Below the pieces are notes generated by a model. It was not told the origin of the DNA. It did not search any database and worked only from the letters and a program-made list of their open reading frames with translations. A stretch of 19,058 nucleotides of DNA from 13-2-20CM-68-14 sp036378475 (GTDB taxonomy: Bacteria; Actinomycetota; Thermoleophilia; Gaiellales; Gaiellaceae): NCBI GenBank assembly GCA_036378475.1, contig DASUWJ010000146.1, forward strand, positions 1 to 19,058, written 5' to 3'. This document shows, in pieces, positions 6,260 to 14,114 of the stretch (within the stretch, counting starts at the first letter, position 1; each line of letters opens with the position of its first letter). The translations under genes and the position numbers were made by a program.

Positions 6260-7168
6260 CTAGCCGAAGATCTTGGACAGGTTGAGGAACGCGGGCCCGA
6301 GGATGACCAGGAACATCGCCGGGAAGATGAAGATCACGGTCGGGAAGAGCATCTTGATCGGGGCCTTCATCGCCTTCTCCTCGGCGGCGGCCTGGCGGCG
6401 AAGGCGGCTGTCGGCCGCCTGGACGCGCAGGATCCGGCCCAGCGAGATGCCGAGCTGGTCGGCCTGGGCGATCGCGCGCGTGAAGCCCGACACCTCCGGG
6501 GTATCGCAGCGCTCCGACAGCTTCTTCAACGCGTCCTGTCTCGTCTCGCCGATCCGGATCTCGTTCAGCGTCAGCCCGAATTCCTCCGCCAAGGGCCCCT
6601 CCATGTGATCGGTCAGCTTGGAGATCGCGCCGTCGAAGCCGAGCCCCGCCTCGACGCTGACCGCCAGCAGGTCGAGCGCGTCGGGCAGCTGGGATTTGAT
6701 CGTGTCGCGCCGCTTGCGCGCCCGCGAGCCGACCATGAAGTCCGGCGCCAGAAAGCCGATCCCTCCGAGCGCGGCGGCGAAGGCGAGCACCCCGACACCG
6801 CCGGCGAGGGCGCCGCCGAAGAGGGCGCCGAGGAACCCCGCTCCGATTCCCAGGGCGGCTTTCGCCGCGAGAAAGCCGGTCGGGCTCACCACCCGGCCCA
6901 TGCCCGCCGCGAGCAGCTTCGAGCGGACGGAGTCGGTCGTCGTCTGCGGGTGGATCTTGAGCACGAGACCGGCCAGGCGCTCCTTGGCGGGCTCGACCAC
7001 GCGGTCCTGGAAGGGACGGTCGCGCTCGCCGAGGGCGGCACGGAACTTGCCGTAGGTCGCGGCGCGCTTGACGGAAACCTGGCGCTCGCGCGCGGGGGCC
7101 GTGATGGCCTCGCCGAGCAGGTACGCCGCGCCGGCGAGGCAGAGCAATCCGAGCAGGATCAAGAGCAT
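6260..7168 (-). CDS. tadC: TadC, type II/IV secretion F-domain inner-membrane platform protein
   Basis: The 302-residue product has an N-terminal membrane segment (residues 2-20), a central hydrophobic pair (about 97-143), and a T2SSF cytoplasmic domain from about 160 to 275. The domain includes QLPDALDLLAVSVEAGLGFDGAI, GETRQDALKKLSERC and QADQLGISLGRILRVQA. A last membrane segment MLFPTVIFIFPAMFLVILGP follows. This layout and the LPDALDLL...AGLGFD motif are typical of TadC, which pairs with TadB to form the membrane platform that the CpaF ATPase acts on. The ATG at 7168 has an AAGGGGTGAGG ribosome binding site and lies 8 bp after the stop of the VWA-TadB gene. The stop overlaps the next gene's ribosome binding site. 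The order tadB-tadC after the ATPase is the usual tad order. Confidence 0.93.
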   Translation of the reverse strand: MLLILLGLLCLAGAAYLLGEAITAPARERQVSVKRAATYGKFRAALGERDRPFQDRVVEPAKERLAGLVLKIHPQTTTDSVRSKLLAAGMGRVVSPTGFLAAKAALGIGAGFLGALFGGALAGGVGVLAFAAALGGIGFLAPDFMVGSRARKRRDTIKSQLPDALDLLAVSVEAGLGFDGAISKLTDHMEGPLAEEFGLTLNEIRIGETRQDALKKLSERCDTPEVSGFTRAIAQADQLGISLGRILRVQAADSRLRRQAAAEEKAMKAPIKMLFPTVIFIFPAMFLVILGPAFLNLSKIFG

Positions 7169-7176
7169 CTAGAGCC

Positions 7177-9045
7177 TCACCCCTTGAAGGAGACGATTCT
7201 TTTCAGGATCAGCGACCCGAACGTCATCATCACGAGGCCGAGCGAGATCAGGATGTGCCCGGCGTGCGAGTGGAAGAGCGGGTCCATGTAGGTCGGGTTG
7301 AGCAGCGTGATCGCGAAGGCGATGAAGAACGGCAGCCCGATCAGGACGTAGGCGGAGGCGCGGCCCATCGCGGTCAGCGAGCGGATCTTGCGCGCGAACT
7401 GCTGCCGGTCGCGGACGGTGTCGGCGACCATGTCGAAGAGCCCGGCGAGCGAGCCGCCGACCTGGCGCTGGATGTTCACCGCCGTGATCACGAAGGAGAA
7501 GTTCTTGGAGCCGATCCGGTCGGCCGTCTCCTGGAGTGCCTCCTCCATCGGCCGGCCGAGCTGCGTTTCGCTCAGGACCCGGCGAAGCTCCTTGGCGGCC
7601 GGCTCCTGGCCCTCCTCGACGACGCTCTGGATCCCCTGCTTGAAGCTGTGGCCGGCCTTGAGCGAGGCGGCCATCGTGATCAGCAGGTCCGGGAGCTGGT
7701 CCTCGAAGGCCCTCATTCGCCGCCGCGCCTTGAACCAGACGACTAGGTAGGGGAGGAAGGCGCCGAGCAGGAACATGGCCAGGATCCCGAGCGAGCTGCT
7801 GCCGGAGAGCGCGGCGAGGATGGCAAGGACGAACGAGCAGCCGGCAAGCAGCCACGCGAACTCGACCGTCCGGAGCGGCAGGTCGGCGCGCTCGAGCAGA
7901 AGCTCCAGGTTCCGCCACTGGCGCCGGTGTCCGAACGCGCTCTCGGTCATCCGGAAGAGACCGTTCAGGACCTCGAGGCGCTCACGGCCAGTGCGCCGCC
8001 TGGCCGCGCGCCGGGTCGGCTCGATGTGCGGCGCGAGCCGCTGCTTGAGCCACGAACCGCGGAGGGAGGAGACGACGAACATGCCCGCGCCGAGCACGAG
8101 CAGCCCGACGAGCAGCGTGAAGACCAGGTCGCCGAGCTTGCCGTAGAGCAGGCTCGGCAAAAGCGGCGAGGGCTTCGTCTGGCCGGCGCCGGCGGCGAGG
8201 GAGCCGGGCACGGTCGCGCTCGCCTGGCCGCTGCCGAGGCCGCCGGCGCTCGCCTCGAGCTTAAGGCGGTCTCCCGGGCGGGCCGTGGTCAGGTACTCGA
8301 TGCGCCAGGTGCGCAAGAGCTCGGCCGCGATCGAGGCGTAGATCCCCTTCAGCTCGCCGCTCGTCGCACCGGCGTGGAACGTGCCGCCGGTACCCGAGGC
8401 CAGTGCCTTGAGACCGCGGACGTCGGCGTTTCGGCCGAACGCGATCGGATAGGCGACGGCGCCTGCCTTGTGCAGCGAGCTGAGCGCCGCGGCCTCGGAG
8501 ACCTGGCTGCCCAGGTCGTTGCCGTCGGTCAAAAGGACGAGGACGCGCCCGCCGCTTTGGCCCGCGAGTGCGCGGGCCGAGCTGTCGACCGCATCCCAGA
8601 GCACCGTGCCCGAGTGCGGGCTGACACCGATCGTCCGGAGGGCGTTGTCCGCGTCGATCGTCGCGCTCGAGAAGCTGCTCTGCTGGACGACCTTGTCCCC
8701 GAACGTGACGATCGCGATCCGGTCCGAGGCCGGCTTCGAAGCGACGAAGGCTGCGGCGGCAGCCGCCGCTTCCGCGAGCGAGCGGCCGGCCATCGAGCGC
8801 GAGGTGTCGAGTGCGAGTACGACGTTCTTCGAGCGGCCGAGGTCGACGGCCTGCAGGCCGACCACGGGCTGTCCGTTCTCGCGCACGACGGGCGGTGTGG
8901 AGACCGGTACCGAGGTGACCACCGTGGCGCGGACGGTCGGATAGGCGCCGAGGTCGACGCCGTTCAGGCGCACGCCAGCGCTCGAGGCGGCCGGGATCGA
9001 GAGCGCCGCGGCCAGGGCGGCCGCGAGGGCCAGGCGGCGCTTCAC
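7177..9045 (-). CDS. tadB: Fusion of a von Willebrand factor A domain to TadB (pilus platform protein)
   Basis: The start is taken as the GTG at 9043-9045, which overlaps the cpaF TGA as GTGA and puts a signal peptide (VKRRLALAAALAAALS..ASSA) at the N-terminus. A longer frame upstream lies inside cpaF. The product is 622 residues. Residues about 72-250 are a VWA domain: ALDTSRSM at 78-85 is the MIDAS DxSxS, T147 in SGTVLWDA is the candidate MIDAS Thr, and LLTDGND (172-177) gives the later Asp. After a Gly/Ser linker come a membrane segment (306-328) and a basic loop. The TadB part follows: membrane segments about 397-440, a T2SSF domain with DQLPDLLITMAASLKAGHSF (449-468), and membrane segments about 563-583 and 597-615. 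The VWA part would lie outside the cell, the T2SSF part inside. Ordinary TadB lacks the first 300 residues. The VWA domain could bind pilin, a TadG-like protein or a cell-surface ligand. Confidence 0.9.
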   Translation of the reverse strand: MKRRLALAAALAAALSIPAASSAGVRLNGVDLGAYPTVRATVVTSVPVSTPPVVRENGQPVVGLQAVDLGRSKNVVLALDTSRSMAGRSLAEAAAAAAAFVASKPASDRIAIVTFGDKVVQQSSFSSATIDADNALRTIGVSPHSGTVLWDAVDSSARALAGQSGGRVLVLLTDGNDLGSQVSEAAALSSLHKAGAVAYPIAFGRNADVRGLKALASGTGGTFHAGATSGELKGIYASIAAELLRTWRIEYLTTARPGDRLKLEASAGGLGSGQASATVPGSLAAGAGQTKPSPLLPSLLYGKLGDLVFTLLVGLLVLGAGMFVVSSLRGSWLKQRLAPHIEPTRRAARRRTGRERLEVLNGLFRMTESAFGHRRQWRNLELLLERADLPLRTVEFAWLLAGCSFVLAILAALSGSSSLGILAMFLLGAFLPYLVVWFKARRRMRAFEDQLPDLLITMAASLKAGHSFKQGIQSVVEEGQEPAAKELRRVLSETQLGRPMEEALQETADRIGSKNFSFVITAVNIQRQVGGSLAGLFDMVADTVRDRQQFARKIRSLTAMGRASAYVLIGLPFFIAFAITLLNPTYMDPLFHSHAGHILISLGLVMMTFGSLILKRIVSFKG

Positions 9046-10475
9046 GAATAGCTCCCGTAGGAGGCGTTCGTGAAGCCGACGTAGCCCACCGAGCTCTCGT
9101 TGAAGAAGTGCGGCGGCAGCAGGACGCCGTTCGCGGCCATCTTCTCGAGAAAGTGTGGCTTGAGCCCGGTGCAATCGAGGGGGCCCAGGAGCTTCGAGGC
9201 GCCGGAGCTCGCCTCCTCCTCGTCCGGAGGCTTGGCGAGGAACACGTCCTGCAGGGTGATCACGTCGGATTCCATCCCGAGCACCTCGGAAATGTGGGTG
9301 AGGCGCCGGGTGCCGTCCACGAGTCGCGAGATCTGGATCAGCAGGTCGAAGGCGCTCGCGATCTGCTCGCGGATTGCCCGGTGCGGCAGCTCGACGCCGG
9401 CGGTCATGACCAGGGTTTCCAGCCGGGAGAGCGCATCGCGAGGCGAATTCGCGTGGATCGTCGTCAGCGAGCCCTCGTGGCCCGTGTTCATCGCCTGGAG
9501 CATGTCCAAGGTCTCCGGCCCCCGGACCTCGCCGACGATCACCCGGTCGGGCCGCATGCGCAGCGAGTTGCGCACCAGCTCGCGGATCCGGACCTCGCCC
9601 TCGCCCTCGATGTTCGCCGGCCGGGCCTCGAGCGGGATCACGTGCTCCTGCTGCAGCTGCAGCTCGGCCGCGTCCTCGATCGTGACGATCCGCTCGGCGT
9701 TCGGAATGTACGCCGACATCGCGTTCAGGGTCGTCGTCTTACCGGTGCCCGTGCCGCCGGAGATCAGGATGTTGAGCTTCCCGTGCACGCAGGCCGAGAG
9801 GAACTGCGCGGCCTTCGGCGAGATCGAGCCGAAGTTGATCAGGTCGTCCATCGTGTAGGGGTCGCGCGAGAACTTCCGGATCGTCAGCGTCGGGCCCTTG
9901 AGCGCGAGCGGCGGGATGATCGCGTTCACGCGCGAGCCGTCGGGCAGACGCGCGTCGACCATCGGCGAGGACTCGTCGACGCGGCGGCCGACCGTCGAGA
10001 CGATCTTGTCGATGATCCGCATCAGGTGCGCGTCGTCGAGGAAGGCGGCACCGGTGTGCTCGATCTTCCCGGCGCGCTCGATGTAGATCGCCTCCGGCCC
10101 GTTGACCATCACCTCGGTGACCGTGTCGTCGCGGAGGAACGGCTCGAGCGGGCCGTAGCCGAGAATGTCGTCGGCGATCTCGCGCGTGATCTGGCGCCGC
10201 TCGTCGCGGGTCAGCGGCGTCCGATCGAGCGCGAGCTGCTCGGTGACCGAGCGCAGCACCCGCTCGGAGAGATCCTCGTCGGTCTGCGTCGTGAAGAGCT
10301 GCGGTCCGAGCTTCGCGATGCAGGCGTGGTGGATGCGGGTCTTGAGTTCCGCGTAGGGATCGGCAACGGTGCGGTGCTCCGCCATCTGCTCTCCGAGCGT
10401 CGTCGGATGCCCGGCAAGCTCGACGGTGGCGATCGAGCCGTTGCCGTTGCTCTTGATGCGTTCGGACAGGCCCAT
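9042..10475 (-). CDS. cpaF: CpaF/TadA, secretion ATPase of the Flp pilus
   Basis: The 477-residue ATPase has an N-terminal helical domain, including ILGYGPLEPFLRDDTVTEVMVNG. The catalytic core follows: Walker A GGTGTGKT (240-247), Asp box region TIEDAAELQL (265-274), Walker B region RVIVGEVRGPE (311-321) and His box TGHEGSLTTIHANSP (331-345). All motifs are complete, so it should hydrolyse ATP to drive assembly of Flp pilin through the TadB/TadC platform. The ATG at 10475 follows the cpaE stop by 2 nt. A longer upstream frame is the out-of-frame shadow of cpaE. The C-terminus ends in an unusual Gly/Tyr/Ser-rich tail (SSVGYVGFTNASYGSYS). The stop overlaps the start of the VWA-TadB gene as GTGA, implying translational coupling. 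Confidence 0.95.
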   Translation of the reverse strand: MGLSERIKSNGNGSIATVELAGHPTTLGEQMAEHRTVADPYAELKTRIHHACIAKLGPQLFTTQTDEDLSERVLRSVTEQLALDRTPLTRDERRQITREIADDILGYGPLEPFLRDDTVTEVMVNGPEAIYIERAGKIEHTGAAFLDDAHLMRIIDKIVSTVGRRVDESSPMVDARLPDGSRVNAIIPPLALKGPTLTIRKFSRDPYTMDDLINFGSISPKAAQFLSACVHGKLNILISGGTGTGKTTTLNAMSAYIPNAERIVTIEDAAELQLQQEHVIPLEARPANIEGEGEVRIRELVRNSLRMRPDRVIVGEVRGPETLDMLQAMNTGHEGSLTTIHANSPRDALSRLETLVMTAGVELPHRAIREQIASAFDLLIQISRLVDGTRRLTHISEVLGMESDVITLQDVFLAKPPDEEEASSGASKLLGPLDCTGLKPHFLEKMAANGVLLPPHFFNESSVGYVGFTNASYGSYS

Positions 10476-10477
10476 CG

Positions 10478-11677
10478 CTAGGCGCGTGCCAGTGCGGCCA
10501 GGAACTTCTTGCGCTCCTTGGCCACCGTCTGGGCGGTGACGAGGGACTTGGCGAGCTCCCGCACTGCGCGGGAGAAATCGGACTTGCCGTCCGCCAGCAC
10601 CGCGGGATTGCCGCGGTTGACGGCGAGCGGCACGGCCCGGTCGCTCGGGACCTCGTGCCGGACTCCGAGCTCGAGTGCCGACTCGACCTCTTTTCGCTGC
10701 ATGCCCACCTTCGAGTTCGACCGGTTCAGGACGACCTTGATCCGGTCCTGCGGGAACGAGAGGAGCTCCAGGGTCTGCAGCGAGAGGCGGACGTTCTTGA
10801 TCGTGGGGACGTCGAGGCTCGTCAGGAGCAGGAGCTCGTCCGTTCGGTCGAGGGTCGCGAGCATCGGCCCGTGGAAGAAGGGCGAGGTGTCGACGACGAT
10901 CACGTCGTAGGACTCGCGGGCGACCTCGAGCAGTCGCGCCAGCTTCGCCTCCGTCACGAGCTCGGCGTCCTCGGGGCGAAGCGGCGCCGGGAGGATGTCG
11001 AGCCCGCAGGAGTGCCGGGTCGTGTAGCCGGCGAGCTTCTCGGAGTCCAGCTCGCCCGGCGCGGTGACGAGGTCGTAGATCGTCTTCTCCGGCTCGAGGC
11101 CGAGCATGATCGCGGCGTCCCCGAACTGCAGATCGAGGTCGAGCAGCAGCGCCCGCTTGCCCCAGTGCTTCGCGAGCGAAGCGGCGAGGTTCGTGGAGAG
11201 CACGGTCTTGCCCGTGCCGCCCTTGGGCGAGAAGACGGTGACCAGGCGCCCCTGACGGCCGCCGGAGGCCGCCTGCTGGCGGCGGCCGGCGTGGCAGGCC
11301 TTCCTGATCGAGAAGACGACGTTGTCCGTCAGCTGCGGCAGCAGGAGGACGTCGGCCACCTCGGCGTCGAGGGCGTCCTCGAGCAGGCTCGGCGACCCGC
11401 CCGAGGCGAGCAGGATCACCGGCGCCTTCGTGTACTCGCGGATCGCGGCTACGTCGTTGGCCGGCAGGGTCGCGCTGCGGGTGGCGTGCAGCACGAGCTG
11501 CAGGTGTCCACCGGTCAGGGTGGAGGCGCCCTCGAGCACGTTGTCGCTCCAGCCGACGAGGTCGACTTCGGGATGCTTGCCGAGGGCCTCGCGAAGATCC
11601 TCGAGCCCGTCGCACGCCCCCGTCACGAAGACGCGGACGCGATCTCGGCTGGTCAGCTCTGACTCGTTGATACTCAT
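10478..11677 (-). CDS. cpaE: CpaE/TadZ, receiver-like plus MinD/ParA-type ATPase for pilus localisation
   Basis: The 399-residue protein starts with a degenerate receiver-like domain (about 13-130; VRVFVTGACDGLEDLREAL). A MinD/ParA-type P-loop follows: VTVFSPKGGTGKT with a deviant Walker A KGGTGKT at 152-158, then LLLDLDLQFGDAAIMLGL (177-194) and VIVVDTSPFFHG. TadZ/CpaE proteins recruit the Tad machine to a chosen, often polar, site. The ATG at 11677 is preceded by a strong AGGAGG ribosome binding site that overlaps the stop of cpaB. The gap to cpaB is 10 bp and to cpaF 2 nt. The family is certain. Localisation in this organism is inferred from the family. Confidence 0.94.
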   Translation of the reverse strand: MSINESELTSRDRVRVFVTGACDGLEDLREALGKHPEVDLVGWSDNVLEGASTLTGGHLQLVLHATRSATLPANDVAAIREYTKAPVILLASGGSPSLLEDALDAEVADVLLLPQLTDNVVFSIRKACHAGRRQQAASGGRQGRLVTVFSPKGGTGKTVLSTNLAASLAKHWGKRALLLDLDLQFGDAAIMLGLEPEKTIYDLVTAPGELDSEKLAGYTTRHSCGLDILPAPLRPEDAELVTEAKLARLLEVARESYDVIVVDTSPFFHGPMLATLDRTDELLLLTSLDVPTIKNVRLSLQTLELLSFPQDRIKVVLNRSNSKVGMQRKEVESALELGVRHEVPSDRAVPLAVNRGNPAVLADGKSDFSRAVRELAKSLVTAQTVAKERKKFLAALARA

Positions 11678-11687
11678 CTACTGCCTC

Positions 11688-12497
11688 CTACGGGGTCAGC
11701 GCCCGGCGCTGCATGGGGTTGAGGCCGTCGAGCAGGATCGTCGAGACTCGGTCGACGTGATCCGGGCTGTCGGCGGCGTGGATGACGGGTCGGAGCTCGA
11801 GCGACCACGAGGAGACGCGGGAGTCGCCCTGGTTCGAGTTCCCGACGATGAACAGGAGCTTCTGCGCCTGGCTGTCGGTGACCGCGAGCAGCACCGGGAA
11901 CCTCTGGTCGATCCCGCCGGTCAGCTTGCTGCCGGCGGCGGGGGCGCCGGGCGCCTTCAGCACCTTGATGTCCCGGAGCACGACGCGGCTCGCCGTCAGC
12001 GTGTCGGACGAGCTCGAGCCGGTGCCGCCGTGGAAGTCGACCCACTTGTAGTTGAAGGTCGCGAGCACGTCGACGTGATCGCCGTCCTTCAGGGTGCCGG
12101 CGAGCGTTTGATTGCCGTCACCCGAGACCTGGAAGGCACGCATCGTGCCGCGCAGGTCGCCCTGGATGCCCGTCGCGGCGACCGAGCTCCACCGTTGCGT
12201 CGTCACCTGCTCGCCGGCGAACGTCTCCTGGCTGGCGACCTTGTCCTTGAGCTCGTCAGGGCTCGAGATCGCGCCCGGGACGACGTTCCGCTTGGCCACC
12301 TGAGTCGCGGACAGCATCCCCGCGGCGTCGGTGCCGGCGGTGCCGGCCGGGATATTCTGCTTCGCGACGAGCACCGTCACGTGGTCCTCGCCCTGCTGCA
12401 CGTGGCGCTTGTAGTTCGTCACGTAGAAGCTGGTTAGGAGGGCCGCGACGGCTGCGAGAGCGACCGCGATCCCGATGTTTCTGACTCGATAGGTCAT
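11688..12497 (-). CDS. cpaB: CpaB/RcpC, Flp pilus assembly protein with SAF-like domain
   Basis: The 269-residue protein has an N-terminal membrane anchor (NIGIAVALAAVAALLTSFYV) followed by an extracytoplasmic part. A SAF-type segment begins VTVLVAKQNIPAGT, and VPGAISSPDELKDKVASQET and a DGDHVDVLATF strand follow, as in CpaB/RcpC proteins. In Gram-negatives CpaB works with the secretin CpaC. Here no secretin is present, so it presumably acts in the cell wall space. The ATG at 12497 has AAAGGTG at about 5 nt. The gene is 28 bp downstream of the TadG-like gene and 10 bp upstream of cpaE. Confidence 0.9.
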   Translation of the reverse strand: MTYRVRNIGIAVALAAVAALLTSFYVTNYKRHVQQGEDHVTVLVAKQNIPAGTAGTDAAGMLSATQVAKRNVVPGAISSPDELKDKVASQETFAGEQVTTQRWSSVAATGIQGDLRGTMRAFQVSGDGNQTLAGTLKDGDHVDVLATFNYKWVDFHGGTGSSSSDTLTASRVVLRDIKVLKAPGAPAAGSKLTGGIDQRFPVLLAVTDSQAQKLLFIVGNSNQGDSRVSSWSLELRPVIHAADSPDHVDRVSTILLDGLNPMQRRALTP

Positions 12498-12525
12498 GTC
12501 ACCTTTGTCTTTCTCACGGTTGGGG

Positions 12526-13443
12526 TTAGTCGACGAGTTGAACTGAACGGGCGCCGAAATCCGGCGGCTGGCTCGACCCGGAGCTGGCCTGCAAACCGCT
12601 CCAGATCACGTTTGTGAAGTAGCCGGTGATCGAGCCGCTTGAGCCGCGGGCATCGAAGCCGAGCAGGTGGAAGCCGACCCAGCCGATCACGTGGTACTGG
12701 GCGTTCGAGCCCGTACCGGTCAGGTTGTCGTAGACCGGAAAGAGCAGCACGCTGCCGATCCGCTGCGAGAGCGCGTTCTGCATCTGCGAGGAGTTGAACT
12801 TCGCGCCCGCATCGCTGTAGTAGTGGCCGAGCGAGAGGTAGCCGTTGTAGCCGCTCAGCATCCAGCTGGCGAGGATGTCCGGGCTCGTCCCGCCACGGCT
12901 GCCGTCAAGGTTCAGGAGGTCGAACGCGCCCGGAGCGCCATTCTTGCCGAGCGGGATCGTCGTCACGTCGCCCGGGCCGAAGCAGGGGCAACCGGCGGTG
13001 CCGAGCAGCTCGGGATGGGTGTTCCGAACGACGATCGGCGCCACGTATTGCGCCTGCGAGATCAGCGCCGTTCTGGCCGAAGCCTTCGAGCCGACGGTGA
13101 CCGAATTGATCCCGAACACCCGACTGAAGAATCCGGTCGCGGGACGGCTCACGCGCACCGAGATCGTGTCGTTCGGGCCGTACTGGCTAGAGAAGCTGAC
13201 GCTGTTGAGCCCGCCGCCGTTCTTGTCGGCGTAGCTCGAGGCGAGGGTGGCGGCCTGGCTCGTGTCGGCGGGCAGCGCCTGCGCCCCTGCCAGGGCGGCC
13301 GCGTCGGCGGTCGACTGCGTGTCGCGGTCGGCGCGGTACCAGGATCCGACGTCGAGGACGAGTGCCGCCATCCCGAGCAGGACCGTCAGGAAGACCAGGC
13401 TGAGGACGGTGGCCTGGCCGGATTGTCCTTTGCGTGCGTTCAT
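12526..13443 (-). CDS. TadG-like pilus-associated protein (TadE/G-like N-terminal domain)
   Basis: The start is set at the ATG 13441-13443, which overlaps the tadE stop as ATGA. This gives a 305-residue protein opening MNARKGQSGQATVLSLVFLT. One membrane helix (about 10-32) follows, then LDVGSWYRADRDTQSTADAAALAGAQAL. This is the signature of the TadG-like N-terminal domain (PF13400 type), a minor pseudopilin-like segment followed by an extracellular region. The rest is Ser/Gly/Asn-rich, contains a CPC pair (GTAGCPCFGPGD), and has no recognised domain. Such proteins are minor components of the pilus or its base. An upstream extension of the frame lies within tadE and is not used. Confidence 0.88.
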   Translation of the reverse strand: MNARKGQSGQATVLSLVFLTVLLGMAALVLDVGSWYRADRDTQSTADAAALAGAQALPADTSQAATLASSYADKNGGGLNSVSFSSQYGPNDTISVRVSRPATGFFSRVFGINSVTVGSKASARTALISQAQYVAPIVVRNTHPELLGTAGCPCFGPGDVTTIPLGKNGAPGAFDLLNLDGSRGGTSPDILASWMLSGYNGYLSLGHYYSDAGAKFNSSQMQNALSQRIGSVLLFPVYDNLTGTGSNAQYHVIGWVGFHLLGFDARGSSGSITGYFTNVIWSGLQASSGSSQPPDFGARSVQLVD

Positions 13444-13835
13444 TCGACTCGCTCCGTGGTCGTAGAGGAGAGGCGACCTGACTTCACGACCAGCCCGAGC
13501 AGGCTGATCGAGTACGGATACGTCGCCGTGACCGAGACGTCGGCCGCGGGCTGCCACGTCGAGGAGACCGAGATAGCCAGATTGCTTGGGTCGAGGTCGG
13601 TGGCGGACCGGCGGACCGCCGCGACGGTATTGCCGGTTGGATCGGAGGACTGGCGTGAAACAGCCGCCTCGCGGGCGCCCGCACGCGTTGCGTCCGTCAG
13701 TGTGACGTAGTTGTTGAAGACGATCCCGAACTGGATTACGGCGAACAGGATCAGCGCGAGGACCGGCAGCACGAGTGCAAACTCGGTCATCGTCTGGCCC
13801 TGCTCGTTACGGAATTGAATTCTTGGTTTCTTCAC
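13440..13835 (-). CDS. tadE: TadE-family minor pseudopilin
   Basis: The 131-residue protein has the prepilin-type pattern NEQGQTMTEFALVLPVLALI, with Gly13 before the expected cleavage site and Glu at position +5 (E18). A 20-residue hydrophobic helix follows, then NNYVTLTDATRAGAREAAVS, typical of TadE. The start is a GTG at 13833-13835 with only a weak purine stretch (AAGAGAT) upstream. The stop overlaps the next start as ATGA. It is separated from flp by about 75 bp containing a strong hairpin. TadE proteins are processed by the prepilin peptidase and are needed for pilus assembly in characterised tad systems. Confidence 0.92.
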   Translation of the reverse strand: MKKPRIQFRNEQGQTMTEFALVLPVLALILFAVIQFGIVFNNYVTLTDATRAGAREAAVSRQSSDPTGNTVAAVRRSATDLDPSNLAISVSSTWQPAADVSVTATYPYSISLLGLVVKSGRLSSTTTERVE

Positions 13836-13860
13836 GGGATTTGATCTCTTGCTTTGGGAC

Positions 13861-13889
13861 GGGCCCCTTCCGAAGAAGGGGCCCTTTTT
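13861..13889 (-). terminator. Strong UUCG-capped hairpin between flp and tadE
   Basis: In the minus-strand transcript the sequence is GGGCCCCTTC-TTCG-GAAGGGGCCC. That is a perfect 10-bp stem closed by a C(UUCG)G tetraloop, one of the most stable RNA loops known. The plus-strand T-run (13885-13889) lies on the wrong side for termination of the flp transcript; in the transcript it is an A-run before the stem. It is therefore better read as a partial terminator, processing site or 3' stabiliser behind flp than as a classic intrinsic terminator. Confidence 0.65.
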
Positions 13890-13910
13890 GCCAGAGGAAC
13901 TGCCTAGGTA

Positions 13911-14114
13911 TTAACCGCCGGGGAGGATGTTCGCGACGCTGTTGATCGCGTGCTGGACGCGGGTCGAGAGCACGGTGATCGCGCCGATCACGGCGAGCGT
14001 GATCACTGCGAGAACGACGCCGTACTCAGCCATCGTCTGACCCTCCTCGCGCTTCTTCAGTGCTTCGGTCGCCTCGGCGGCGTACACCTGTGCGAACGCG
14101 AAGAGCTTGAGCAT
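13911..14114 (-). CDS. flp: Flp-type (type IVb) major pilin
   Basis: The 67-residue prepilin has a leader ending KKREEG (Gly25), followed by QTMAEYGVVLAVITLAVIGAI. After cleavage this puts Glu at +5 and Tyr at +6, the Flp signature, in a single hydrophobic helix. A short tail STRVQHAINSVANILPGG follows. The length is normal for Flp pilins. The ATG at 14114 follows an excellent ribosome binding site (GGGAGGTG, 7 nt upstream). It is the first gene of the operon. The prepilin peptidase needed to mature it is not in this window. High expression is expected from the ribosome binding site and the hairpin after the gene. Confidence 0.95.
   Translation of the reverse strand: MLKLFAFAQVYAAEATEALKKREEGQTMAEYGVVLAVITLAVIGAITVLSTRVQHAINSVANILPGG

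Noticed and set aside
4919..7291. Very long plus-strand open frame (790 codons)
   Set aside because: It is antisense to the coiled-coil gene and tadC. Its Leu/Glu/Arg/Gly-biased composition is the usual mirror of high-GC3 genes, and it has no family motifs.
9046..9174. Longer N-terminus for the VWA-TadB protein
   Set aside because: It lies inside cpaF and would bury the clear signal peptide. The GTG at 9045 overlaps the cpaF stop in the typical GTGA manner.
9108..10481. Long plus-strand frame opposite cpaF
   Set aside because: Composition is Arg/Asp/Val/His-rich mirror sequence. cpaF on the minus strand has complete ATPase motifs and overlaps its neighbours in operon style.
10476..11615. 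N-terminal extension of the cpaF frame to 857 residues
   Set aside because: The extra part is an Arg/Pro-rich out-of-frame shadow of cpaE. The ATG at 10475, right after the cpaE stop, gives a normal CpaF.
13861..13889. Classic plus-strand intrinsic terminator (stem followed by TTTTT)
   Set aside because: It has the right form on the plus strand, but no plus-strand gene ends here. The UUCG loop is on the minus-strand RNA, so the pilus operon is the more likely user.
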